From Nemertoderma westbladi (lineage: Eukaryota > Xenacoelomorpha > Nemertodermatida > Nemertodermatidae): a stretch of 41,524 nucleotides of DNA. The DNA is taken from assembly GCA_032718475.1 (NCBI GenBank), contig JAUCBJ010005836.1, forward strand, positions 1 to 41,524. Direction: 5' to 3'. The notes under the pieces were generated by a model. It was not told where the DNA came from. It was given only the letters and a program-made list of their open reading frames with translations, and did no database searches. The position numbers were made by a program, and so were the translations under genes. This document shows, piece by piece, positions 30,100 to 40,604 of the stretch (position 1 is its first letter; every line of letters starts with the position of its first letter).

Positions 30100-32812
30100 A
30101 CAATATACAAACTCAGTGGAACCAAAAACAAACTTTTTAAGTGAAGTAAAGTCAAGTTTTATTCGGTTGTAAGGACATGGATTACGCATTAACCTCTAGA
30201 ACTAAAGTGATATTTGTAAGAGGAGGTTAGGTTAAATAAAATATCGGCGCCGTTTTTAGCTAAAAAGACCGGACGGCAAAGAGGTTATCCCGATAAAGGA
30301 AATAAATATATACAGTACAAATACTGTATACATAAAACCCCGCCGAGCTGTAAAGTGCTACCAATTCCCTGAATTGTTAAAGTGATCGTTTATTGTTTTG
30401 GTAAAAAAAAGAATAACTGCAGGAATAAGTGCATTGGAATAAGTGGGAATCAGTTGAAGGGGGTGATGAGGAGGTATCTGACTCGACAATCCGATTAATT
30501 TATAAGTTTCACTTCGGTTCATTGATTGATTTCGTTTATGTTGCATTAAAATCAGATTCACTGAAAACATTAATAACCTGAAAATCAATGTATTTGATCA
30601 GTTACAAATATATATAATTCACTACAAAATACAACAATTTTGTTACCGGTAACTTTAAGTTTTATGAACAGAATTGATATGGGTGTTTAGGTAGCTTTGT
30701 CGACTGAATACTTTATTACAATAACCGCACTTATGTTTGATATTTTTATGCATAGAGTCGACATGTTGTTTTAGTTTGTCTTTTTTAGCGAATAATTTTC
30801 CACAATCGGAGCAGCTATACTTGATGATACCTTTGTGGGCAAAGTTAACGTGGGTGTTTAGAATACTTTGCCGGCTGAATTCTTTATTACAATAACCGCA
30901 CTTATGTTTTATATCTTTGTGAATGTATTCGATATGTTTTTTTAGTTCGACTTTTCTAGCAAATGATTTTCCACAATGAAAACAGTTGTACTTGATATCT
31001 TTATGGTAGTAGTTGATATGGATGTTTAGATTCGATAGCTGACTGAATTCTTTATTACAATAACCGCACTTATGTTTGATATCTTTATGTATAGAGTCGA
31101 CATGTTGTTTTAGGGCGCCTTTGCAACGGAATTCTTTATTACAATAACCGCACTTATGTTTGATATCATTATGTATTGAGTCGACATGTTGTTTTAGTAC
31201 GTCTTTTCTAGCAAATGATTTTCCACAATCGGAGCAGCTATACTTGATGATACCTTTGTGGGCAAAGTTAATGTGGGTGTTTAGATCCCCTTTCTGACTG
31301 AATCCTTTATTACAATAACCGCACTTATGTTTGATATCTTTATGTATAGAGTCGACATGTTGTTTTAGTACGTGTTTGTAACTGAATTCTTTATTACAAT
31401 AAACGCACTTATATTTAATTTCTTTATGTACAGAGTCGACATGTTGTTTTAGGTCGTGTTTGTAACGGAATTCTTTATTACAATAACCGCACTTATATTT
31501 GATATCTTTATGTATAGAGTCGACATGTCGGTTTAGTTCGGCCTTTGTAGCAAATGATTTTCCACAATCGGAGCAGCTATACTTGATGATACCTTTGTGG
31601 GCAAAGATAATGTGGGTGTTTAGATTCCTTTGCCGGCTGAATTCTTTATTACAATAAACGCACTTATATTTGATATCTTTATGTATAGAGTCGACATGTT
31701 GTTTTAGTACGTGTTTGTAACTGAATTCTTTATTACAATAACCGCACTTATATTTGATATCTTTATGTATAGAGTCGACATGTTGTTTTAGGTCGTGTTT
31801 GTAACTGAATTCTTTATTACAATAACCGCACTTATGTTTGATATCTTTATGGGTAGCGTCAACATGCTTCTTTACATAAGTTTTTATTTTAAACAGTTTC
31901 TCACAATAATCGCATTTATACTTATTCTTGACGTCTTTATGAACGGATTCTATATGTCTATCTAAAATTCCTTTGTTATTAAATAATTCATTGCAATGCA
32001 AACAGGATGTGGTTTCTGAAGAAGATACCAACTCCCCAACAGTTTCATTAGAACTACCGGACTCTGTTGTTGCACAACTAATTGTTGGTTCTGTACGTTC
32101 GGTTCCAATAGGCCTACCATAAGAACAGTCTGGGCTGTCGTTTTCCCGTTTTTCAACAATAAAAGAATCTCCAGATGGTTCATAGGAAATATCTTCGTCA
32201 TCTAGTACAGGGACAACATCTACTGCACCGAACAAATTGTTGTGATATTCGATGGGAGATGATCCGTAAACGCAGTTATTTTGTTTAACATCAATATAAT
32301 AGGGAGTGGAGTCTGTTGGTTCTCTCTTTATAATTATACAATCTGTTGGTTCTCTCTTTATAATTATACAGTCTGTTTGTTCTCTCTTTATAACTATTCC
32401 GGCACCAGGTGATTTCTCTTTCAATAAATTTATATGTTGATCCATTATCAAATCTTCAATAAATATTATTCAATAAATTAAATACAGGTGGCAGTAGTTT
32501 TAGGTATGTCAAGCTCTTCACTAATATAAATTTCATGCGATGTAAATATAATAAATAGATTATTTAATGGCGTTCAAAAGTTGCATGTCGCTGTACGGAA
32601 TGGAGCAGGTTATAGTGACAGTGACAAGCAAATGGAACCAAAAGAAAACTATCACTACTACAGTACCAGCAGTACCTACAGTACCAGTACGATTCGAGAG
32701 TAAAGGTTTAGGTGATTTATTAAATATGTTATTGGCGCTTCAATTAAAGACACAGAGTGTGCTACGTACGGTCGCGGTTGTATGAAACTACGAAAGTTCC
32801 TATGCAACAAAC
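30100..32812 (-). repeat. Right arm of the inverted segmental duplication
   Basis: Reverse-complement counterpart of 17836-22182. On the minus strand: the shared leader with CGAAAGTT near 32800, the zinc-finger gene, then the distal block with the GGCGCCG-containing phrase (about 30250) and TTTGTATATTG (about 30105). Beyond 32812 and below 30100 the two loci diverge. Confidence 0.85.
30655..32445 (-). CDS. C2H2 zinc-finger protein, right copy
   Basis: Inverted paralogue of 18108-19814: 596 residues, ATG at 32445-32443, intact to TAA, intronless. The leader matches closely but carries three tandem IK(R)E(P/Q)TD units (30-bp DNA repeat at about 32310-32395) against two in the left copy, and its VKQE site has become VKQN. 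Sixteen C2H2 fingers follow (CX2CX12HX4H), linked by HKDIKHKC or HKGIIKYSC. Helix positions differ in order from the left copy (for example YKHD, YKHV, RQRN, TKAE, QKGD, CKGA, QLSN, RQSI), so binding specificity has probably diverged by finger shuffling. The AATAAA seen after the left copy reads AACAAA here. Role inferred: nuclear DNA-binding regulator. Confidence 0.9.
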   Translation of the reverse strand: MDQHINLLKEKSPGAGIVIKREQTDCIIIKREPTDCIIIKREPTDSTPYYIDVKQNNCVYGSSPIEYHNNLFGAVDVVPVLDDEDISYEPSGDSFIVEKRENDSPDCSYGRPIGTERTEPTISCATTESGSSNETVGELVSSSETTSCLHCNELFNNKGILDRHIESVHKDVKNKYKCDYCEKLFKIKTYVKKHVDATHKDIKHKCGYCNKEFSYKHDLKQHVDSIHKDIKYKCGYCNKEFSYKHVLKQHVDSIHKDIKYKCVYCNKEFSRQRNLNTHIIFAHKGIIKYSCSDCGKSFATKAELNRHVDSIHKDIKYKCGYCNKEFRYKHDLKQHVDSVHKEIKYKCVYCNKEFSYKHVLKQHVDSIHKDIKHKCGYCNKGFSQKGDLNTHINFAHKGIIKYSCSDCGKSFARKDVLKQHVDSIHNDIKHKCGYCNKEFRCKGALKQHVDSIHKDIKHKCGYCNKEFSQLSNLNIHINYYHKDIKYNCFHCGKSFARKVELKKHIEYIHKDIKHKCGYCNKEFSRQSILNTHVNFAHKGIIKYSCSDCGKLFAKKDKLKQHVDSMHKNIKHKCGYCNKVFSRQSYLNTHINSVHKT

Positions 32813-33026
32813 TTCGCCCGCGTTGTTCGGTCACCTATCATTACCGGTACCTAATACTTAAACAAAATCTCAAGTTCGCGTAGCCTGTAAAGCACGTCGC
32901 TACAGACCTTGTCAATACTGCTAACTTTGAAGGTCGTTTTCACTTGGTTGCTATGTTATTTTCAAAAAAACTAAATATGCCATTAATTTCATCATATCAA
33001 AAATAGTAATCTTCCATAAATTTTAA
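32813..33026. other. Short spacer, nothing recognised
   Basis: Unique-looking sequence between the right arm and the foldback. No gene or repeat was recognised. Confidence 0.4.
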
Positions 33027-34345
33027 CTTAGATCGTGGCTTTTCCAGTTAACATTATTCCATTTTGTATAAAACAAGTGATGTGGTTGGAGAAAGCTGCT
33101 AGGGGCTGCTACTAAGCAGCTACCAATCACGTTAATCCTGTTTAACACAGAGTCAATGAGAATGGAATATTGCTAACATGAAAAAGTTCAGGTTAACATT
33201 ATTCCATATCTCAGTATTTGTATTCACTATTCTATTAGGCCCTACCCCTACCCTTGAGACTGGCCTTTTCTGTTTCATTATACAAGTTATACCGAAAGCA
33301 GTCAGGCGTCAGGCAGAACAGTAGGTACATCTAAGCAAATTATTAAGATATATCATTGTAGTTACAGTACATGGGAGCAGTAATGAGACGATTAAAAAAG
33401 TAGTGGAATGTAATTTATCTGTTTATGCGATAAGAAGTACACAACAACCTCTGCGTTATCGAGACACAAAGAAAAAATTGATAAAAGGAGAACCGACAGC
33501 GAAACTAAACCATTTCCACGTTGTCCAGCCTGCCAGCACGTTGGCTACTCGCATGTTGGGAATGCTACAGACAGACCTTGGACCAATTGAATGGATATGA
33601 TGTAGCGTTTGCAGGGGTGTAAACACTACGCCGACAACCGTCAACCACCAGACAACTGCCCAACAACAGCAATATGAAAATATAACCTGAGTTCGTAACT
33701 ATCGTTTGTTTTGGTTAGACTAACCTTCCTGCACTGTAACCTGTTCCTTTCCCTCAATTAATAACATTTAATTTATTGGCTTTAATAATGGTTGTCGGTG
33801 TTGGCTGTCAGTTGTCTGGTTGTCGGCGTTTCATTTACTTACACCCCGTTTGGACGAAGTGGTTGGTATCATAAAAGTTGTGTGAATAAAACGCAACACG
33901 ATATGTGAGACCTGTCTGCCTGTCTGAATGTATTTTGCCCACATTGAATATACTACGTGGCAAGTACTTCAATAAGATATTGTATAAGTACAGTATGTTT
34001 ATTACTAGGCCTAAACCTAGACTTAACTAGGCCTATATATAATAAATATTGTATTTACAGTTTACATCATTGTAATCCTATCTGCATATTGTACCATATA
34101 ATATTCTATGGCTTACTCGAATACTAACACTAGCAGCTTAATTACTGTAATATCTGATTACTTTGGAATAATGGTAACCTGAACTTTTTGAAGTTAGCAA
34201 TATTCCATTCTCATTGACTCTGTGTTAAACAGGATTAACATGATTGGTTGCTGCTTAGTAGCAGTCCCTAGCAGGTTTCTCCAACCACATCACTTGTTTT
34301 ATACAAAATGGAATAATATGTTAACTGGAAAAGCCACGATCTAAG
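33027..34345. mobile_element. Foldback element with about 180-bp inverted arms
   Basis: 33027-33207 is similar to the reverse complement of 34165-34345 along its full length. Outer ends read CTTAGATCGTGGCTTTTCC inward; inner ends read GGTTAACATTATTCC. The ~960-bp interior has no transposase frame. It contains a smaller inverted structure (33612-33848) and a copy of the GAGCAGGTTACAG repeat. Long TIRs without a gene suggest a foldback-type non-autonomous transposon. No target duplication is evident. Confidence 0.75.
33612..33848. mobile_element. Small nested inverted-repeat element
   Basis: GGGGTGTAAA with CGCCGACAAC at 33614-33645 pairs with GTTGTCGGCGTTT and TTACACCCC at 33817-33847. The interior (33701-33762) is an inverted copy of the dispersed repeat of 875-932, so that repeat may be part of this MITE family. 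Flanking duplications are unconvincing. Confidence 0.6.
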
Positions 34346-35574
34346 CACCCGTTCTACAGATATCTTAAGACTATAAGAGCTGTTGCTATGGCAGTTTCCT
34401 CCATACTATAAGAGCTGTTGCTATGGCAGTTTCCTCCGTTGCTATGTTTAAGACCCTCTAAAAAACCAGCTCAACCGTTTGGTGAAGTCTACCCAATTTG
34501 TTGATAATGTCCGATATCAGTACTAAACATCTATATGGTGTAGCTCAGTCGTATAAAAAACACTTACAAGGTCACAGGCTGGAACCTGTATTACATATAG
34601 AAACACCTAGATTTATAAACATTGAGGCAGAAAACAATAGTTCGACATATTTTTTCCGACGAAAATACGAAATTAAACATCATGATTATTGAAATATTTC
34701 CGTTGCTATGTTAACCCGAGCGTGATTTTTAAATTGCAGAATAGATAACAATTCAACCAGTGTGTAGGAGTGTGGAACAATTCAACCATAGTGTGGATAC
34801 ACTGCGTCGTACCGGTACTAGACTAGACTTTGAATGATTCCAACTGAACTCTGAAACTGTAAGCTTGACGATGAGTATGGTGTGTCATTCAAGGCGATAA
34901 CTGTTCCGCTAGATGGAAACCACAAAGAGTCTAAACGACAAAACGAAGTTTGGACTTGGTCGTCTTCATTCTGAGTTTATTGGACGCAGTCCAATAATGC
35001 TTCCATTCCGGGTTTATTTGGACTCGGCGACTTTGATATCGGGTTTACTTTGGTACTTGGGTTTACTTTGGTTTACAGGTGCCACCCATTGCCACCTGCC
35101 ATATTAATGTTCAACCGAGCATTTTTCGCCGCCACATCGTACTCATCGTGAAGCCTTCAGTTAGTCGGTATCCCCCAACTGGCTGGTATCGCCACTAGCA
35201 ATGCTATAGATACCTGCCAGTTGCCCCTCTGCATTACTATTTATTTAATATTCATTATAATTGTTACTAGTTATGTGCATTGGGTGAATCTGCTAATATA
35301 GGTCCGGGCCTATCCCGAGTTGAGTTGAGTATCGTTAATATGAGTAGTCTAGTCTAGTACAGTAGTACCGGTACAACGCAGTGCATTTTACTGAAGTACT
35401 GGCTAAATTGTTATCAATTCTGAGATTTAAAACTCCTTAAAAGTTTAAAACGTGTAACGGTAGTTAATTATGTCGTTTACTTTTGAATTTTCGCTGAAAA
35501 AAAAATATAAAAAAATATAGCAAACCATAGTTTCTGCCTCATTTTTGATAAATATAGGTGTTTCTAGATGTTTC
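34346..35574. other. Non-coding, with one 35-bp tandem duplication
   Basis: ACTATAAGAGCTGTTGCTAT begins at 34370 and again at 34405 (period 35 bp, near-identical). A tRNA-like GTGTAGCTCAGTCG near 34540 lacks a good B box. No gene is visible. Confidence 0.5.
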
Positions 35575-35870
35575 CGGCCTTTATCAAACTCGGTAATTAT
35601 TATATAGCTGTAGCGTTTCCACGTATTATTAAGTACGTTTGAACGACCATTCAGCCATTAATTATCTAATGTCAGGATTGTTTGGCTAGTGTCGTTCAAA
35701 AGTACTAATACCCTGTTTCCAGGTGTTTCCAGCCATTTTCCAGGGTTTTCAGCTTTTCAGTACATACCAAGCAAGGACTACTCTACCATTGCAGGTGCAG
35801 CCATATACAGGTATACGCAACAGTCTGACAGTGCTTACCCGTAATATATGTGAGTGAAAACGCAGAATAC
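35575..35870. repeat. Dispersed repeat, copy B
   Basis: Inverted relative to copy A (15505-15810), with the same landmarks in reverse order and a degraded version of the 90-bp hairpin (35625-35712). Confidence 0.8.
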
Positions 35871-37077
35871 ACTACACACTACACTGATTAATGACAATCA
35901 CAAATATAGGCCTACAGCTGTACAGTAGGGCGGTGAGTGTTTTACTTTTTTTCGATTTCATTGTTCTACCGGTGCACAAAAGTTGCCAAATGGTAAAAAA
36001 ATAAGGCAAAAAAATTTATTTAAATTTCATCTATGTCTTCAAGGATCCCAAGAGGGTTGAAATTTTGTGCCATCGCGATGCACCATAATGAAATTTATAA
36101 CAATATAACACATTGATGAAAGATCAATGACTCAAAAAAGAACTTCCTGCATGCATCAAATGTCAACAAATGGGTCCAAACATAGTTAGATACCAAAATT
36201 TCAATTTTTGGATCAAGGGAAGTAGTGCCACAGGCACATGACCACCCTATAAACACAAGACGTCATTTTCTCAGGCCGTTCAGGTCATATGACGTCTTTT
36301 GACGTCTTCTGGGTCCTGGACATAAAAATCCAGAAAGAATAGACGTCACAAAATCGTTACACATTAACTCGTCAGTATATGGTATAATGACGTCGATTTC
36401 ACGTGTAAATTATGTACAAAGGCGGTCGTATTACAGTATTACCCATGATGCATTGCGTGTTACCCATGATGCATTGCGCATTATTACCCATGATGCATTG
36501 CGCCTAATTGTGTTGGTATTACAATGATTACGCAGTATTAACCTTGGCATCTTGGTGCAATATGCATTATCATCATACACTGATACAATATGCATTATCA
36601 CATTACGCATTATGCACATCAGAGTTTTACCTGTACTGCTGTAGTTTTATGTTTTATCTGTCAATAAGACAGTAAGAATATCTGAATACAGGAATAACTG
36701 AGTAGGCCTAAAGCAGTTATGGTACAGCAGTTGGCAGTTAAGAGAGATTTCTGTGATTGTCAGATTGTATTGCTGTATTGTAAGTAATATGCCTATCTGC
36801 CTATATCTGTATATACAGATATACCTGTATACTGATATATAATTTTTTTAATTAGGCCTATATGGATTGCTAGCAAAACATTATAGTATTAGGCCTGCCT
36901 ACAGTCAGACAGTTGACAGTGTGCAGCATTATATAGGCCTACCGGTACTGCCTGACTGCATTCTGGCATTAGGCAGTTATGTTAGGTCAGTCAGTATGTC
37001 TGTAAGTAGGCCTAGGCTGCTACTGTGCTAGGTGGGTAGGCCTTACCAGACTGGAATCCAGGGTAAATCTTTTCGAC
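35871..37077. other. Non-coding; possible MITE and small tandem repeats
   Basis: TAGGGCGGTGAGTG (about 35927) and the inverse of TAGGGTGGTCATGTG (ending about 36250) could bound a ~320-bp MITE. GACGTC words cluster at 36260-36345. TTACCCATGATGCATTGCG occurs three times, at 36439, 36460 and 36484. TAGGCCTA words are frequent from 36700 to 37050. No gene is visible. Confidence 0.5.
36439..36502. repeat. Three copies of TTACCCATGATGCATTGCG
   Basis: Perfect 19-bp copies at 36439-36457, 36460-36478 and 36484-36502. Each contains ATGCAT, part of an octamer-like word, though the tandem layout alone does not show function. Confidence 0.9.
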
Positions 37078-37264
37078 CTACGCGTAGGCCTACGCGTAGC
37101 TACGCGTAGCTACGCGTAGTTTGTAACTTCCATTCCTGTCATTTACCGGTAGGGCCAGACTTACTGCCTTTTTAACAACTACGCGTAGGTGTTTTAAAAC
37201 TACGCGTAGTTATTTTGGAACTACGCGTAGGTATTTTGAAACTACGCGTAGGTGCTACGCGTAG
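37078..37264. repeat. Nine CTACGCGTAG palindromes, helically spaced
   Basis: The perfect 10-bp palindrome starts at 37078, 37090, 37100, 37110, 37179, 37200, 37221, 37242 and 37255. Start-to-start distances are 12, 10, 10, 69, 21, 21, 21 and 13. Most are near one or two DNA helical turns. The intervening bases differ (GTGTTTTAAAA, TTATTTTGGAA, GTATTTTGAAA) yet keep the spacing. Each copy contains ACGCGT. Confidence 0.95.
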
Positions 37265-38204
37265 CAGTCCTGATAACAATGATTTTTCATTTCAGGTCCG
37301 GTAGGGTTGAGTTGTTAGGCAAGTATCGGTATATGTCAGGTATCTGATTATCAGACAAATGTAATAACAGAATCGGAAACTCATATCTCTACATACAGCA
37401 CTGGTAATAAATAATATTCGGCTCTTTCACATACAAACACCGTTGATGAATAAAAAGTAAACTTGAAATTCACGTCTCATGATTCATGTATCGTTGTTTC
37501 CATTGGATTATTTAAATATTGAACAGTAGTATTGAACCTCAGTGAAGAGGTTAAGCGAAAGCTGATAAATACTGCATATAATCAAATTGTGTGGTCAAAT
37601 GACAAGTGCAACCAATCATGGTAGACAATTTAGTCTCCCCCTTCCCTTGTCAAGGGGTTAACATATTAAATACTGTATATAAAAAGCAAATAAAAAGCAT
37701 AGAGAATCGATAAGAACCATCGGCCTATTTCCTTTGTAAACTATTTTTGAACTCTAAACATTAATTATTAACACATTTTACAGCCCGCAACGCATGAAGT
37801 GAAGAATATGTAGTTTTCGCGTATTCCTCTATATAGAGTATACAGGTATAGGATACATTACTGTTGAAAGCATTTGATGGTTGTGGGTTGTGAGTGCATG
37901 AGTAGTTAAATTCCTGATTTTAAAGTAAGCTGTGTTAGTGTTACTTGAATTGTAGTAGGATACTATTATACTGTACAATACATACATAAATATACTATAA
38001 TCAAGGACTACAGTACTCTACTAGAGAGACTAGTAGAGTAGTCCTTGACTATAATCTGTGTTGGGTAACTGGTCGCTGAAATAATGGGACTACCCGTCCA
38101 GTGGCCAGCTCCACATGACATCACATTTGTTATAATTTTATGTAATTTGTTAAATTTTTGCAGTCTATGTGTGAGAAATTGTTAATATATCTTATCTTAT
38201 CTAA
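37265..38204. other. Non-coding; one hairpin and a possible retrotransposon tail
   Basis: An imperfect hairpin lies at 37994-38055. The last ~150 bases (38050-38204) end in TATCTTATCTTATCT, a short tandem tail that could be a non-LTR 3' end abutting the methyltransferase remnant. No gene is visible. Confidence 0.4.
37994..38055. repeat. Imperfect hairpin, about 24-bp arms, 5-nt loop
   Basis: ACTCTACTAG (38015-38024) pairs with CTAGTAGAGT (38030-38039), and TATAATCAAGGACT with AGTCCTTGACTATA outside a 5-nt bulge. GTAGAGTAGTCCTTG is also found in repeat copies A and B. Confidence 0.75.
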
Positions 38205-38520
38205 ATCCAACTACTCGAATGCATTGTTCACTCAGTTGCTGGACAAAGGACAACGCTGGTCTTATTACTGTTTACGAAAACATTGACAGACCCGAGTTGT
38301 TCTATTACGACAGGAATCAACAATTTTCTGTCCTTAAAATAAAAATGAGCTTCCCTCCTTTCAAATAATTATTTAATGCAAATTTTATTATTCTGTATAC
38401 AATGTAAAATGTGCCAGCCGGAATTACTGTGACGTCACACACATTAAACAGCCATCTGAATTCCTTGATATTTTATTTAAAAATGCTCACATATTTCAAC
38501 ATTCGTTCCGCTTTAAATGT
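38205..38520 (+). pseudogene. Second copy of the methyltransferase 3' end
   Basis: Matches 29008-29350: the last ~50 codons and 3' flank of the FAM86/EEF2KMT-like sequence (ENIDRPELFYYDRNQQFSVLK to TAA at 38366-38368). Here the codon corresponding to the premature TAA at 29116-29118 is absent, so the reading frame reaches the terminal FPPFK. Small insertions near 38215 and 38245 disrupt the upstream part. Only the end is present, so it cannot encode an enzyme. Its 5' edge follows a TATCTTATCT tail. Confidence 0.65.
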
Positions 38521-38529
38521 AATTAAGTG

Positions 38530-38682
38530 ACATTTCTCAAAGTTTGAGATACCCAACTAAAAGTGTCTACTGTACAAGAATTTAAAGCGGCCGTTGGGAG
38601 TAATGTAATGACTTTTAGACACTTTTAGAAAAACTTTGAGAAAATCTCAAAGAACAGATGCACTTTGAGACCCCGACTGTAG
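38530..38682. mobile_element. TCTCAAAG-family MITE, copy 1
   Basis: Near-identical to 40615-40828 over its right ~130 bp (GCGGCCGTTGGGAGTAATG, then CTTTGAGACCCCGACTG) and ends at a TA. Packed with CTCAAAG/CTTTGAG words. Its right end is the reverse complement of the left end of copy 2 at 38821. Confidence 0.75.
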
Positions 38683-38820
38683 TAAGTCCTTTAGTTTTAT
38701 TCACTGTTCAACTTTCTCCTGTTATATTACTGTATGTGCAGTTTTATTTAAATGATTAAAGCAATATGTAATAAATAAACTGATTGTGACCAATAGCAAT
38801 AATGACTGATCAGCTCATAC

Positions 38821-38945
38821 AGTCGGGGTCTCAAAGTGCATCTGTTCTTTGAGATTTTCTCAAAGAACTAAAAGTGTCTCAAAGTTCTAAAAGTGGTCCA
38901 AGAAAATGACAAAGTGTCCTCAAAGATTTCAAAGTAGTACTGTCA
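38821..38945. mobile_element. TCTCAAAG-family MITE, copy 2 (inverted)
   Basis: Starts CAGTCGGGGTCTCAAAGTGC after a TA and continues TCTGTTCTTTGAGATTTTC, the inverse of the end of copy 1. A 138-bp spacer (38683-38820) separates the two; most of that spacer is also found at 5932-6000 without them. Confidence 0.75.
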
Positions 38946-39023
38946 GTCATTTCATACAGTCCTGCCTGAAGCTGGCTATGGTATGGGGTATATTGACTTT
39001 GACTACTAAAGGGTAAAATATAA

Positions 39024-39416
39024 GTAATAAAAACCTCTATGAAACAATAAAGATGCCTCCAAAAAATACTGCAGTAATAAATATTTGTTACTGAAAGTAA
39101 GAATTAAACTTACTGCAGTAATAAAAATTTGTCTTTTTCTGCAGTAACAAATAATTTGTTACTGCAGTAGAAATTTTTATTCAATTATTTATTAATATTG
39201 ATTACTGCAGTATAAATTTTTATTCAATTATTTATTAATTTATTAATATTGATTATTGCAGTAATAAATATTTGTTACTGCAGTAATAAATATTTATTAC
39301 TGCAGTAATAAATATTTGTTACTGCAGTAATTGTTATATGTTACTGCAGTAACTAATATTTAATACAGCAGTATTTTTTGTAGGTATTTTTATTGTTTCA
39401 TAGAGGATTTTATTAA
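39024..39416. mobile_element. MITE with CTGCAG-cored palindrome array
   Basis: Ends are inverted: TAATAAAA.CCTCTATGAAA leads into CAATAAAGATGCCTCC on the left and into a close match from the right, about 45 bp in all. The interior has nine CTGCAG-cored palindromes (mostly TTACTGCAGTAA) plus two degenerate ones, separated by AATAAATATTTG-type spacers. No coding capacity. Target duplication unresolved. Confidence 0.85.
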
Positions 39417-40604
39417 TTTATATTTGGACTCTTTAGAGACGCCATAATTGCGGGCTATCGGAATGTGTTGGTATTTGTGTCATAGACAGTTTGTCTGTTG
39501 CCCTATCTATATTAATGTATAGTGCTAAAACTGTACTGTTTAAATTTGTTTAGCCCACGTGAACGCCGAATACCTTTACCAATGCATTTCAATGGTCAAC
39601 CAGCCATACTTTGCCGCACTGTAAATTGTGTTATACAAAGTAAAGAATAACGATAGAGGCAGGAATAAAGATAAATGATTCAAGCGCACTAATTGGCTGT
39701 TCCCATAGATGTTTTAGGCATTGTTGGTGCGCAATGCATATGGTCAGAGCGACCGCCCAGTCTGCCAAAATCTATTATGTAATCAAATGGTACCACAAGC
39801 CAAGCAAAGCATGTGACAGTTCTTTCCGACTCTGCACCTGTTTGTTTGAAGGTCGCCGTCCGTGGGTCGCTACTCACTAGCTGTGATTGATAGTTTAAAC
39901 TGGGTGCCGCTTTGCCAGAAGGCGGTACACATCAATTGAATATGAGGCAAACATTTAAAATATGCTCAAATATAAACGCCAGCGGCAGGGGATATTTTAA
40001 TATCTCTATTAAGCTAAAACAACACAAGATTGTAGCCGTTCTATCGTACTTGAAAGTCGAAAGCCTTTCTTAGTTTTTAAGAAGGAATTCTCGCGCTCTC
40101 GTCAACATAGTTATCATATTAATTAAACAGTTAAGGTAGTACGGTTTGACCTGAGGTGACTAATGAAATGAATAACAAATGTTATTACAAGCTTTCTCCC
40201 AACAGGGCTTCTTTAGGTCATTATAATGAAACTGCGTATACACAGAGATACTACAGTGCAGTTTCTCTTATATTAATTGTTAATCTGATATTGTATTATG
40301 TTATTAAAATAATCAATCTTGTCAAGCATTAATCTTGTTTCACTAATTATGTTTCATGTATTATTTGAATGAATGTTTTTTAGAAAGACTTTAGGGTGCC
40401 GTAAATTCAATTTGTACTTGCGACCGAAAACCCATCCTGTAATGACCTCAGGAACCTCAATTTGATAAATTAATGGGAATATAGCTTCTATGCAACAACT
40501 GGCCAGCACACAAGTATCACTTTGTTGCCCGCATAATATTGTTCCCCGAGAATGCCTCTGCCTCTCAGTTAACTTACCACGAGCTGTCAATCAGGAATAC
40601 CTCG
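39417..40604. other. Non-coding, nothing recognised
   Basis: Less repetitive than the surroundings, with short open frames on both strands (for example 39689-39877 minus, 40354-40590 minus) that resemble nothing I know. Confidence 0.4.

Noticed and set aside
33612-33848. 8-bp target duplication for the nested element
   Set aside because: The flanks (GCGTTTG and GTTTGG) are similar but cannot be aligned as a direct duplication at the element edges.
34535-34610. Possible tRNA gene (GTGTAGCTCAGTCG followed by GGAACCTG)
   Set aside because: The A-box-like word is present but no acceptable B box or cloverleaf pairing can be drawn; at most a decayed SINE head.
35927-36250. MITE with TAGGGCGGT ends
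   Set aside because: Only about nine bases match between the ends and no flanking duplication is visible; kept as a possibility in the region note only.
37078-37264. CRISPR-like reading of the regularly spaced repeats
   Set aside because: The units are 10-bp palindromes in an animal genome with short, non-unique spacers; there are no cas genes and the architecture does not fit.
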